Shown here: positions 19,578-28,780 of the stretch, one piece after another
How the letters are laid out: every line of letters starts with the position of its first letter
Numbering within the stretch: position 1 is the first letter of the stretch
Source of the DNA: Modicisalibacter xianhensis
GTDB lineage: Bacteria; Pseudomonadota; Gammaproteobacteria; Pseudomonadales; Halomonadaceae
Direction of reading: 5' to 3'
DNA length: 64,000 nucleotides
Assembly: GCF_900113605.1 (NCBI RefSeq)
Contig: NZ_FOPY01000006.1
Span: 148,416 to 212,415 of the forward strand
Notes under the pieces: model-generated
The model's database searches: none
Told to the model about the DNA's origin: nothing
Seen by the model: the letters and a program-made list of their open reading frames with translations, nothing else
Made by a program: the position numbers and the translations under genes

Positions 19578-19628
19578 TAGCGGGAACCTGACTTCTCGCC
19601 GATGGAGTGCGATGTCTCGCGACATCGC
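19516..19628 (-). ncRNA. Candidate Fur-regulated small RNA, copy 1 (about 113 nt)
   Basis: A predicted minus-strand transcript. The promoter is TTGACG (19663-19658), 17 bp, TATCTT (19640-19635). The RNA would open with a 9-bp stem TGCGATGTC closed by a GCGA tetraloop (19629-19608). A probably single-stranded core CTCCTCATCAAGCTAGTCAC follows (19570-19551). It ends in the intrinsic terminator GCCGCTCC-TCTT-GGAGCGGC-TTTCTTTT (19543-19516). No credible protein frame runs through it. A Fur box fills the promoter spacer. Arrangement and pairing logic resemble RyhB/PrrF iron-sparing sRNAs; sequence homology to them was not tested. Confidence 0.75.
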
Positions 19629-19636
19629 AAATAAAA

Positions 19637-19655
19637 GATAATCATTATCATTAAC
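19637..19655 (-). promoter_or_regulatory. Fur box of sRNA copy 1
   Basis: GATAATCATTATCATTAAC on the plus strand; its complement matches the 19-bp Fur consensus GATAATGATAATCATTATC at 17 of 19 positions. It lies between the -35 and -10 elements, so iron-loaded Fur would block RNA polymerase. Confidence 0.85.
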
Positions 19656-19731
19656 GTCGTCAAGCGGCAACGCTAACTTTTTATGGAGCGAGAGAGTGCA
19701 AGGAGCGAGCCTGGCGGTACACAGAAAGGTG

Positions 19732-19799
19732 ATGCCAAAAGAAAGCCGCTCCAAGGGGAGCGGCAAAGACCGTGACTAGCTTGATGAGGAGATAACCAT
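19732..19799 (-). repeat. Direct repeat, copy 2 (sRNA core plus terminator)
   Basis: 68 bp, the partner of 19511-19577, starting 221 bp away. Differences from copy 1 are in the terminator loop, one base beside the terminator, one base at the outer edge and a single extra T before the core. Confidence 0.95.
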
Positions 19800-19866
19800 G
19801 GCAGGGAATACCGCGCGTACAGTATTCTCTGCGATGGAAAGTAGCGCCTGGCGAGCGCCACAACTT
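19737..19866 (-). ncRNA. Candidate Fur-regulated small RNA, copy 2 (about 129 nt)
   Basis: A second predicted minus-strand sRNA. The promoter is TTGACG (19897-19892) and TTTACT (19875-19870) with a 16-bp spacer. The 5' half differs from copy 1: it contains an imperfect stem AGAGAATAC/GTATTCCCT at about 19830-19804. The core CTCCTCATCAAGCTAGTCAC (19791-19772) is identical to copy 1. The terminator is GCCGCTCC-CCTT-GGAGCGGC-TTTCTTTT (19764-19737). A conserved seed with divergent 5' structures suggests duplicated regulators with shared targets. Confidence 0.73.
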
Positions 19867-19870
19867 CAAA

Positions 19871-19889
19871 GTAAATCATTCTCATTTGT
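19871..19889 (-). promoter_or_regulatory. Fur-like box of sRNA copy 2
   Basis: The minus strand reads ACAAATGAGAATGATTTAC, 12 of 19 to the Fur consensus, with the characteristic AATGAGAATGATT core. It covers the promoter spacer and the -10 region, as at copy 1. Confidence 0.68.
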
Positions 19890-19925
19890 CCCGTCAAGGT
19901 AAACGAGAATATTTTTTATTCGCCT

Positions 19926-20840
19926 TTATCCCGCCAGGGCTAGCCAGGCCGGCAGAGTCAACATGGCCAGCAGGGTTTGTCCGGTGATCAGCGCAGCCAT
20001 CAGCTCGGCATCGCCACCCAATTGGCGTGCCAGGATATAGGCCGATGTCGCGGTCGGCAGTGCGGCAAAGAGCAGAGCCACATCCCGGCTCACGTCATCG
20101 AGCCCCAGCAGGATGCCCAAGCCCAGGACCAAAGCAGGCATCAGTGCCAGCTTGATCAGGTTGGCGCTCAAGACGCCACGGTCTAGGCGCATCAGCGCAC
20201 GAGGGCGCAACGCAACGCCTACTGCGACCAGTCCCATGGGCAGTGCCGCGCGCCCCAGCAGCGTAATGGCATCGCCACTCCAGCCGGGCAGGCCGATATC
20301 GCTGAGATTGAGCGCAATGCCGACGACACAGGCCAGGATCAAGGGGTTGCGTATCAGTGCGGTGAGGCTCTTGCCGACACTCGATGAGCCCAACGTGCCG
20401 GCCGCCACGAAGCTTGCCACGCAGAACACGTTGACTACCGGGACCATCAGCGCCACCGCCACTGCAGCCACCGTGGCACCGGCCGACCCATGCAGCGCTG
20501 CGGCGCCGGCCACCCCGACATACGTATTGAAACGCAGTGCGCCCTGGAAAACCGAGGTAAAGGCTGCCGCCTCGAGACCGAGGCGCGCGCGCCAGCGCCA
20601 GAGCAGCAGGGCGAACAGGGTCATGCTGCCCAACAGGGCCAGGGCGACGCGAACCACCGGCACCTCGGCGACATTGGCCGTGGCCAGCGTGGACACCAGC
20701 ATGGCAGGAAACAGCACGAAGTAGATCAGGCGCTCGAGCGGCGGCCAGAACCCGTCGCCGGGAAAGCGACACGTGCCAAGTACGGCACCCAGCAGAATCA
20801 GCAGGAACAGTGGCCCCAGGGCGCTCTCGACGCCGGTCAT
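19926..20840 (-). CDS. AEC-family (auxin efflux carrier-like) transporter
   Basis: A 304-residue inner-membrane carrier with about 10 helices in two repeats of five. Family features are the N-terminal FLLILLGAVLG, the central NPLILACVVGIALNL and LPTATSAYILARQLGGD near the end. Bacterial AEC proteins export or import small carboxylates such as malate; the substrate here is unknown. An AGGAG site lies just before the ATG. The stop lies 29 bp before the -35 box of sRNA copy 2 on the same strand, with no terminator between. Confidence 0.87.
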   Translation of the reverse strand: MTGVESALGPLFLLILLGAVLGTCRFPGDGFWPPLERLIYFVLFPAMLVSTLATANVAEVPVVRVALALLGSMTLFALLLWRWRARLGLEAAAFTSVFQGALRFNTYVGVAGAAALHGSAGATVAAVAVALMVPVVNVFCVASFVAAGTLGSSSVGKSLTALIRNPLILACVVGIALNLSDIGLPGWSGDAITLLGRAALPMGLVAVGVALRPRALMRLDRGVLSANLIKLALMPALVLGLGILLGLDDVSRDVALLFAALPTATSAYILARQLGGDAELMAALITGQTLLAMLTLPAWLALAG

Positions 20841-20943
20841 GTCATCTCCTCACGTGGCGGCCCCATGCGACATCGTTTCGCAGGGAGGTGCTGGCAAACG
20901 CTGGTAAGCTTACCCGTTTCCACCGATCAATGGCTTGTCGAGT

Positions 20944-21450
20944 ATGGCCATGTCCCGTCAAGACGACGATAACGCACGCTCGCCGCTGCTCAACCTCCTG
21001 ATCATCGTGACGCTGGCCACCATCGTGGTGGCGCTCTGGTATCTGGTCGATTACTACGTGCGCGGCAGCACCGAAGACATCATCTGGTATCCTCCCCAGG
21101 TCCCTTGCGACCTGCACCGTGGCGCCTGCCAGGCCGACCTGGGCGTGCATGCCGACATGCGACTGTCACTGGGTAGCGACCTGCAGCCCCTTGAGCCGCT
21201 GGAAATCGATGTGCACCTCCACGGCATCGAGGCCGAGCAGGTCGTGGTGGAGTTCGTGGGGCGCAACATGAACATGGGGCTGAACCGCTATATCCTCGAT
21301 GACATGGGCAACGGCCATTTTCGGGGGCTGGGGCAGTTCGGCGTCTGCAGCGAAGACCTCATGCCCTGGCGCGCACAGGTGATGATCGAGACCGCCGACG
21401 GACGCAAGGGCAGTTGGTTCGATGTCGACATCCGACGGAGAGCGTCATGA
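20944..21450 (+). CDS. Membrane-anchored YtkA/FixH-like protein, probable copper handling
   Basis: A 168-residue protein with one N-terminal membrane helix (about 14-36) and a beta-rich periplasmic domain. Metal-ligand candidates are Cys55, Cys62, Cys125 and the Met-rich GRNMNMGLNRY near 107-117, followed by WRAQVMIE. This is the general pattern of YtkA/FixH-type domains. Its stop overlaps the start of the SCO1 gene (ATGA), so the two are coupled and probably act together in copper delivery to cytochrome oxidase. The start is uncertain: ATGs at 20944 and 20950 both lack a strong ribosome-binding site, and a TTG lies at 20935. Confidence 0.68.
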   Translation: MAMSRQDDDNARSPLLNLLIIVTLATIVVALWYLVDYYVRGSTEDIIWYPPQVPCDLHRGACQADLGVHADMRLSLGSDLQPLEPLEIDVHLHGIEAEQVVVEFVGRNMNMGLNRYILDDMGNGHFRGLGQFGVCSEDLMPWRAQVMIETADGRKGSWFDVDIRRRAS

Positions 21451-22058
21451 GAGGGAAACTCAAGCGGCATTGGCCTTGGCTTGTGCTGGGCGGCACGTCG
21501 CTGGTTGCCGCATTGGTCCTGGCCTGGGCGCTGCAGCAGTTGCTTCGCGATGATGACGGGTTGCCGCAGGGTGGTCCGATTGAATTGCCGTCGACCGTTG
21601 GCGAGTTCTCTCTCTCCGAACTCGATGACGATCAGTTGGCTGTGGTGTTCTTCGGCTATACGCACTGTCCCGATGTCTGCCCGATGAGCCTGTCGGTCAT
21701 GCGCCAGGCCCTGGCCCGGCTCGACCCCGAGACACGTCAGCGCGTCGTGCCGCTATTGATTTCAGTGGACCCGGCGCGAGACGATCTGCCGCGCTTGCGG
21801 GAATACGTCGGTTTCTTCGGGCCGCAGTTCATCGGTGCCACAGGCAGCCAGGCACAGCTGGCCGATATCGCCGAACGCTACGGCGTGGCCTGGCGCAAGG
21901 TGGATGCAGGCGATTCGGCGATGGGCTATACCGTGGATCACAGCGCCTCGCTGTTCATCGTCGATAACGACGGTGAGATTCTCGAACGGGTGATGTACTC
22001 GCCAACGCCTGGGTTGTTGAGCGATGCCTTGGGCCAGGTGCTGACAGCCCACCGGTAA
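21447..22058 (+). CDS. SCO1/SenC family copper chaperone
   Basis: A 203-residue thioredoxin-fold protein anchored by one helix (about 10-32) that inserts copper into the CuA site of cytochrome oxidase. The copper ligands are visible: Cys74 and Cys78 in HCPDVCP and His165 in TVDHSAS. The sequence FFGYTHCPDVCPMSL is diagnostic. ATG overlaps the previous stop, with ACGGAG just upstream. It is shorter than average but complete. No oxidase genes are in the window. Confidence 0.92.
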   Translation: MRGKLKRHWPWLVLGGTSLVAALVLAWALQQLLRDDDGLPQGGPIELPSTVGEFSLSELDDDQLAVVFFGYTHCPDVCPMSLSVMRQALARLDPETRQRVVPLLISVDPARDDLPRLREYVGFFGPQFIGATGSQAQLADIAERYGVAWRKVDAGDSAMGYTVDHSASLFIVDNDGEILERVMYSPTPGLLSDALGQVLTAHR

Positions 22059-22078
22059 CAGGCGAAGCCAAGCCGTCG

Positions 22079-23110
22079 CTAGGTACCGGCCAAGTGATCG
22101 ACCATGGCCTTGATCGCCTGGACCTGGTGACCCTGGCGGGTATCGTAGATCGGATCGCGCTGCCAGCTGCTTTCATCGTAGCCCCACCAGTCCCAGCATG
22201 CCTTGGGGTTGGGCAGGCTGGGTTCCGCCTGTGGGTATAGGACAACGATACGATTGGCCGCCGCCCAGGCATTGAGCCCCGATTCGCGGACGAACGTCTC
22301 GCCGACCTGTTCGGCACTCATTGCGCACCCATGCAGTGCCACGGTCAGCGCGCAGGGTGCACCTTCCTCGCAGGCCTTGGGCACGTACACATAGCCTGTC
22401 TCGGCCAGCCGCCGCCCATCGTAGAACGGTGCCTGATCGAAGGGCATCAGCATGCCGCGTTCGTCGCCTGTGGGTGGCTGCAGGTCGTTAGCGTAAATCC
22501 ACTGCAGCGCCTGGCCGGCCCCGTCCATGTCACAATCCAGCAGATGGGGACTACCGCCCTGGGAACAGTCGACTGCCGCTGACGAGGCTGACACCGGCCA
22601 GCCATGGGCGGCTCGGGGAGACGTTACCTCCTTGAGCTGTGACTCGGGATCGTCCAGCCAGGTACGATACTGCTCGGCGAGCAGGGCGCCGAGTTGCGGG
22701 TCGACCGTGTCGTCCTGTCCGCCATGCCAGAGATAGACGCGCTGTCTGGCCAGGTCGCCGGGATCGCCGACGCGCTCGTCGTGCAGATAATCCGTATGAC
22801 GTTGCTGGAGAACATTGAGGTCGGGGGGGCCGAGGCGGGTCTGCATGCACTGGGTCAACGCCAGGGACAGCGTGCCCCGGGCACACCCCCAAGGGCCGGC
22901 GGCAAACACCGCCAGCCCCGAGAAACGTGCCGGCCAGGCGACGGCCAGTTGCGTCGCCATGTAGCCGCCCGACGAGACGCCCATCACGCTGATGGCGTCA
23001 GGCTCGATGTTCAGCACCGGCAGCGAGGCCGCCGGTTGCGCCTCGGGCTCGGCCAGTGCCGTGGCAGGCAGGGCCAGGAGCAGGGCCGTGAGCACAGCCG
23101 ATGCTTTCAC
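22079..23110 (-). CDS. Secreted PHB-depolymerase-like esterase
   Basis: A 343-residue alpha/beta hydrolase with a signal peptide cleaved after ATALA (residue 20). The lipase box GVSSG gives nucleophile Ser46. Candidate Asp is 133/134 (HGGQDDTV) and His169 (AAHGWP). The oxyanion His260 in LTVALHGCA comes after the triad, the order of type II catalytic domains in poly(3-hydroxybutyrate) depolymerases, as is the NPKACWDWWGYD motif. Even Cys spacing suggests disulfides. There is no substrate-binding or linker domain, so it may act on oligomers or soluble esters. Confidence 0.83.
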   Translation of the reverse strand: MKASAVLTALLLALPATALAEPEAQPAASLPVLNIEPDAISVMGVSSGGYMATQLAVAWPARFSGLAVFAAGPWGCARGTLSLALTQCMQTRLGPPDLNVLQQRHTDYLHDERVGDPGDLARQRVYLWHGGQDDTVDPQLGALLAEQYRTWLDDPESQLKEVTSPRAAHGWPVSASSAAVDCSQGGSPHLLDCDMDGAGQALQWIYANDLQPPTGDERGMLMPFDQAPFYDGRRLAETGYVYVPKACEEGAPCALTVALHGCAMSAEQVGETFVRESGLNAWAAANRIVVLYPQAEPSLPNPKACWDWWGYDESSWQRDPIYDTRQGHQVQAIKAMVDHLAGT

Positions 23111-23116
23111 GCCGGG

Positions 23117-23851
23117 TCAGCCCTGGTCGCTTTCGGCATTGCCACCGCTGGCCTGATCGCCATCTGCCGATTCGACACCCAGCAGTTCGACCTTGAAGGT
23201 CAGGGCCTCGTTGGGGCCGATCGGGCCACCGGTACCGGCCTGACCGTAGGCCAGATCGGAAGGCAGGTAGATCATCCAGGTGTCGCCGACATTCATCATC
23301 TGCAGGGCTTCCTGCCAGCCTTCGATCACCTGGTCGACACGGAACTCGACCGGCTCGCCACGCTGGTAGGAACTGTCGAAGACAGTGCCGTCGAGCAGCT
23401 TGCCTTCATAATGAACCTTAACGTTGTCCTTGGGGCCAGGCGTGGCGCCATCGCCGGATTTCAGTTCCTTGTACTGCAAGCCGGAATCAGTGACCTTGAC
23501 GCCTTCCTTCTCGGCATTCTCGGCCAGGAACTTCTCGCCTTCGGCCTTGTTGGTCTCGGCGGCCTGCTTGGCCTTGGCCTGCTGCTCGGCCATCTTCTGC
23601 TGCTGGAACTGGGTCAGGGCCTGAGCCATCTCTTCCTGGCTCATCTGCAGCTCGTCACCGGCGTAGATGTCTTCCAGGGCCTGGGTGAAGGCGTCGATAT
23701 CAAGGTTCTCGACATCCTGCGAAAGGCTCTGACCAAGCGTGACACCGATGCTGTAGCTGAGCTTTTCCTGGTCGCTCTCGGGGGCGGCCAGCACGAACGG
23801 CGCGGTGCTCAATGCCGCTGTGACGGCTGCGGCGGTCAGTAGGGTTTTCAT
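23117..23851 (-). CDS. FKBP-type peptidyl-prolyl cis-trans isomerase (FkpA/Mip-like)
   Basis: A 244-residue periplasmic foldase. The signal peptide ends APFVLA (about 22). A helical dimerisation domain (about 28-125, Gln/Ala/Lys-rich) precedes the FKBP domain (about 140-232). The FKBP domain has VKVHYEGKLLDGTVFDSS, VIEGWQEALQMM and DLAYG, the proline-isomerase pocket. The C-terminal 15 residues are polar. The ATG at 23851 follows AGGAG; the longer frame to 23908 lacks a signal peptide. It lies 6 bp upstream of the esterase gene, so the esterase is probably cotranscribed. Confidence 0.92.
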   Translation of the reverse strand: MKTLLTAAAVTAALSTAPFVLAAPESDQEKLSYSIGVTLGQSLSQDVENLDIDAFTQALEDIYAGDELQMSQEEMAQALTQFQQQKMAEQQAKAKQAAETNKAEGEKFLAENAEKEGVKVTDSGLQYKELKSGDGATPGPKDNVKVHYEGKLLDGTVFDSSYQRGEPVEFRVDQVIEGWQEALQMMNVGDTWMIYLPSDLAYGQAGTGGPIGPNEALTFKVELLGVESADGDQASGGNAESDQG

Positions 23852-23928
23852 AAGGCTCCTCTGGAATCGATATGCCTGCGGTTGCGTTATTGTCAGGCCG
23901 TTTCGCAACGGCCCGGAACCTTGGGACT

Positions 23929-24429
23929 CTAACAGGGCGGCATGGGTTCCGCACTTGCGGCGGCGATCAGCTGGGCCAGCGCCGGTTCGGTCGCAAGGGT
24001 CAGCATGGGGATCAGGCGTCGCAACTGGGCATCCAGCGTGTCGCCGGGCTGCATGCGGTACACGCCCTGTTGGGGTTCGGCAAGTCGTGCCAGACGAGTC
24101 AGCGCCTCGCGCTCCGCCATTAGTTCGGCCCGCTTGATTGCCTGGCGCAGCTGCGCCACGTTCTCGTCACGCGCGGCGTCAGGCTTGAGCGCACGGCGTT
24201 GCGCCCGCAGCGGGTATGTGTAGCGGGCCTGCCAGTCACGCACCGCGGCCAACTGTGCCGACACATCATCGGCAGGTCGCCAGCCGCGCCGGGCCAGCCA
24301 GCAGGCCCATAGCAGCTCGCAGACGTCTGCGCCGGCTTCGTCCTGCAGGGCAAGGCAGGCCTCGGCCACCTCGGCATGGCCATACAGGGACAGCGCGTAA
24401 TCCCATAATTGGGTAGAATCGTCACTCAT
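23929..24429 (-). CDS. TIGR02444/DUF2390 family protein
   Basis: A 166-residue, mostly helical cytoplasmic protein of unknown function. Conserved features are LWDYALSLYGHAEVAEACLALQ at the N-terminus, a short DVCELLWACWLA segment and LKREELMAE-type charged helices. It is divergent from the ABC-F gene yheS, with 51 bp between starts, a pairing common in Pseudomonas and Halomonas relatives. No catalytic motif is seen. Confidence 0.82.
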   Translation of the reverse strand: MSDDSTQLWDYALSLYGHAEVAEACLALQDEAGADVCELLWACWLARRGWRPADDVSAQLAAVRDWQARYTYPLRAQRRALKPDAARDENVAQLRQAIKRAELMAEREALTRLARLAEPQQGVYRMQPGDTLDAQLRRLIPMLTLATEPALAQLIAAASAEPMPPC

Positions 24430-24480
24430 TGCCTGCGCGGCCTTCGCCGCCGTTCCCTCATCGCTTTATTCGGAGTCGGC

Positions 24481-26397
<1,917 letters not shown>

Positions 26398-26409
26398 CGA
26401 GGACCGACG

Positions 26410-26676
26410 ATGAGGCGAAACGTGTGGGTGGCGGCAATCATGGTCGTCACACTCGGGCTGGTTGGCTGCGAGGATTCCCGCCTGACCCTGGACAACTACG
26501 AGCAGCTTCAGGCGGGCATGACCCGGGCACAGGTCGAGGCGATTCTTGGCGAGCCCAGCGAATGTTCCGGCGCGGTGATGATCGACAACTGCCTATGGGG
26601 TGACGAGGTGCGCTTCATTCAGGCGCAGTTCGTCGGTGGCAAGGCCATGGCCTATCAGTACCAGGGGCTGAAATAG
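26410..26676 (+). CDS. Small lipoprotein, DUF3862/SmpA-like fold
   Basis: An 88-residue lipoprotein. The lipobox LVGC lipidates Cys20. The rest is the compact BamE/BLIP-like repeat: LDNYEQLQAGMTRAQVEAILGEP, two Cys (likely disulfide), WGD and a C-terminal GGKAMAYQYQGLK. These domains often stabilise outer-membrane protein complexes; a specific role is unknown. It lies 12 bp after yheS and is probably cotranscribed. Asp follows the Cys at +2 (Glu-Asp), which suggests inner-membrane retention is possible. Confidence 0.8.
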   Translation: MRRNVWVAAIMVVTLGLVGCEDSRLTLDNYEQLQAGMTRAQVEAILGEPSECSGAVMIDNCLWGDEVRFIQAQFVGGKAMAYQYQGLK

Positions 26677-26745
26677 AAGACAGTCTGCCGAATTGGCAGC
26701 CTGTCGCGGGGTCGCAAACTGCCTTGTGGAAAAGTGCCTTGTGAA

Positions 26746-27174
26746 TCAGTGGCGATGACGCATGAACGGAGCCGGGCGTGCCCGCAGGGCGATACCGGTG
26801 TCACGCAGCGTCGAGCCGCAATCCCTGAACAACCGAAGCATGTAGGTCGACATGCGGGTCAGGCAGTCGCCCGCCGGCAAGGATGTGTCGTCATGCTTCA
26901 TGAAGTAGTTCAGGGTGGCCAGCAGATCGAGTTCATCGTGCGAGACGCAGGGTGACTTGGGGCCGAGCAGTTCGAATTCGCCACGGCTGTCCAACGCGTT
27001 CTTGATCAACTGGACGAAAGGCGAGCTTGCCTCGGGATGAATGCCGATCCGCTTCAGGGTGGCCTCCACGTCGGTTGGCCGGGAATCGGCCTCCTTGATG
27101 GCCCGTAGTGCTCGCAGCAGCTCCTGTTCGGACTTGGAGCACTGTGCCTTGAGAAACAGAACATTGCCTTTCAT
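26746..27174 (-). CDS. Hypothetical protein, 142 residues
   Basis: I do not recognise this protein. It is helical and soluble with no signal or membrane segment: a Lys/Glu-rich N-terminal helix (CSKSEQELLRALRAIKEAD), a VEATLKRIGIHPEAS turn, and HDELDLLATLNYFMKHDD. Four cysteines (12, 76, 104, 119) could bind a metal. The C-terminus is Arg/His-rich (RARPAPFMRHRH). A good GGGAGG site lies 9 nt before the ATG, which supports a real gene. The 300 bp upstream are free of genes and hold a palindrome at 27260. Confidence 0.62.
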   Translation of the reverse strand: MKGNVLFLKAQCSKSEQELLRALRAIKEADSRPTDVEATLKRIGIHPEASSPFVQLIKNALDSRGEFELLGPKSPCVSHDELDLLATLNYFMKHDDTSLPAGDCLTRMSTYMLRLFRDCGSTLRDTGIALRARPAPFMRHRH

Positions 27175-27472
27175 TGCTAATGCCCTCCCGTAATCGGTGG
27201 TCTGGCGCCGTAGTTCAGGATTCGTCGGCCCTTCCCTCCGATGCCGTGCAACGTGCTATGCAAGTGAACTTGCGTCAAAATCTAGTCGGCTAGTGAATAA
27301 GGTTAACCGTGGTTGAATTATGGCGTTTCACCGCCAGGATTCCCACCTTCGCCCCATGAAGAATGGCTATGATGACGATTGCCAACCACGATGAACGACC
27401 CATCGCCGACGGCAATGAAGGAAAGGCGAATACCGCTGAGGCTGCCATTGGCAGCCTCGGCAAGAAGGACGC
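27175..27472. other. Intergenic region upstream of the hypothetical gene
   Basis: No solid gene. It contains a perfect palindrome GCAAGT-GA-ACTTGC (27260-27273), a CTAG-TCGG-CTAG repeat at 27282-27293, and an inverted repeat GAGGCTGCC-ATT-GGCAGCCTC (27438-27458) without a T run. A possible 37-codon frame (27363-27476) overlaps that inverted repeat but has no ribosome-binding site. The lower half presumably holds the promoter of the hypothetical gene; I could not fix -35/-10 boxes. Confidence 0.45.
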
Positions 27473-28252
27473 CTAGTCGGCGTAGATCATCTTGCGGGTC
27501 ATGCCACCATCGATGACGAATTCCTGGCCGGTGATGAAACCGGCCTCGTCGCCAGCCAGAAAGGCCACGGCAGCGGCGATATCCTCGGGCTCACCGATAC
27601 GGCCAGCGGGGTGCTGCTCCCGGTCGATGGTGCGGTGCACCGGCGTGCTGCGCTGGCTGCTCTTCTGCCAGGGGCCAGTCTCGATCCAGCCCGGACAGAT
27701 GGCATTGACGCGCACCTCGGGACCCAGACTGACGGCCAAGGCATGGGTCATGGCCAGCAGACCGCCCTTGGCGGCTGCATAGGCTTCGCAATGCGGCTCC
27801 GACTGCAGGGCGCGGGTCGATGCCATGTTGACGATACTGCCTCGACGGGTGCGCAGATCAGGTATCGCCGAGCGTGTGCACAGGAAGGCGCCGGTCAGGT
27901 GGCTGTCCTGCCAACGCCGCCAGTCGGCCAGTGAAAGACGCTCCAGCGGGCCAGTTTCGGGATCGGCAATACCCGCGTTGTTGACCAGCAGATCCAGGCC
28001 GGGTGGCTGGTTGGCCACGCCCTGCCAGTCGTGCAGGCGGGTAAAGGCGGCATCCACTTCGGTCTCGTGGCTATTGTCGGCCACCAGCGGCAGCAGCGGC
28101 GACGAGGGATGCGCGGCATCCAACTCGGCCAGCGCATCGCCATCGCGATCCAGGGCAGCGACCCGCCAACCGCGAGCCAGCAGGTATTCGACGATGCCGC
28201 GCCCGATCCCCTGGGCGCCGCCGGTAATCAAGGCGAGTCTCGAACTGGCCAT
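27473..28252 (-). CDS. Short-chain dehydrogenase/reductase
   Basis: A 259-residue classical SDR oxidoreductase. Cofactor motif TGGAQGIGRG lies at about 10-19. Asp near 36 (ALDRDGD) favours NAD(H). NNAGIAD follows, then the catalytic Ser in NMASTRA and the YAAAK dyad near 155-160. The C-terminus ends GGMTRKMIYAD. A GGAGG site precedes the ATG. It lies 30 bp downstream of dtd on the same strand. The substrate is unknown; the closest general group contains 3-oxoacyl- and sugar-type reductases. Confidence 0.88.
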   Translation of the reverse strand: MASSRLALITGGAQGIGRGIVEYLLARGWRVAALDRDGDALAELDAAHPSSPLLPLVADNSHETEVDAAFTRLHDWQGVANQPPGLDLLVNNAGIADPETGPLERLSLADWRRWQDSHLTGAFLCTRSAIPDLRTRRGSIVNMASTRALQSEPHCEAYAAAKGGLLAMTHALAVSLGPEVRVNAICPGWIETGPWQKSSQRSTPVHRTIDREQHPAGRIGEPEDIAAAVAFLAGDEAGFITGQEFVIDGGMTRKMIYAD

Positions 28253-28282
28253 GACTGTTGTCCTCCTTGCTTCGACTCGGCC

Positions 28283-28720
28283 TCAGGTTTCCAGCAGGAA
28301 CGTGACGGGCCCATCGTTGAGCAGACTCACCTGCATGTCGGCCCCGAACTCGCCGCTGGCCACGTGAGGCCATGTATCGCGCGCTCGTGTCAGCAGATAC
28401 TCGAACAGGCGCTCGCCCTCGGCCGGGGGCGCGGCGCTGGAAAAGCTCGGACGCAACCCCTTGCGGGTATCCGCCGCCAGGGTGAATTGCGACACCAGCA
28501 GCAGCCCCCCGTCGACCTGCTGCAGATCGAGGTTCATCTTGCCGGCGTCGTCACCGAACACGCGATAATGCAGCAGCTTGTGCAGCAGCTTGTCGGCGCG
28601 CGCCTCGTCATCGCCTTTCTCCACGCCGATCAGGGCCAGCAAGCCCTGGTCAATGGCACCCACCGTTCGCCCGCCGACATCCACACGGGCATGACTGACC
28701 CGCTGTATCAACGCTCTCAT
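28283..28720 (-). CDS. dtd: D-aminoacyl-tRNA deacylase
   Basis: A 145-residue homodimeric enzyme that hydrolyses D-amino acids and glycine from mischarged tRNA. Both active-site signatures are present: SQFTLAAD near 77-84 and the Gly-cisPro motif [11 protein letters not shown] at the C-terminus. The start [15 protein letters not shown] is typical. Downstream (lower coordinates) is the SDR. The TRAP operon terminator lies just upstream. Confidence 0.96.
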   Translation of the reverse strand: MRALIQRVSHARVDVGGRTVGAIDQGLLALIGVEKGDDEARADKLLHKLLHYRVFGDDAGKMNLDLQQVDGGLLLVSQFTLAADTRKGLRPSFSSAAPPAEGERLFEYLLTRARDTWPHVASGEFGADMQVSLLNDGPVTFLLET

Positions 28721-28730
28721 CGTATCTCCA

Positions 28731-28758
28731 AAGAAAACCCCCGTCCGCAGACGAGGGT
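28731..28758 (-). terminator. Terminator after the first TRAP permease operon
   Basis: On the minus strand ACCCTCGTC-TGCG-GACGGGGGT (9 bp, one G-T pair) is followed by TTTCTT. It lies between the dctM stop and the dtd start. Confidence 0.8.
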
Positions 28759-28780
28759 AGCATGACGCCGATGACTCGGC

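Noticed and set aside
19476-19766. Minus-strand frames through the sRNA repeats that share a peptide stretch
   Set aside because: Shared peptide follows from the DNA repeat; the frames run through intrinsic terminators and lack ribosome-binding sites.
19798-19902. 34-codon frame on the plus strand with GAGGAG before its ATG, inside sRNA copy 2
   Set aside because: The apparent ribosome-binding site is only the complement of the conserved sRNA core; copy 1 has no start codon at this place, so the peptide is not conserved.
27363-27476. 37-codon frame before the SDR gene end
   Set aside because: No ribosome-binding site, overlaps the SDR stop and contains a 9-bp inverted repeat that explains its odd composition.
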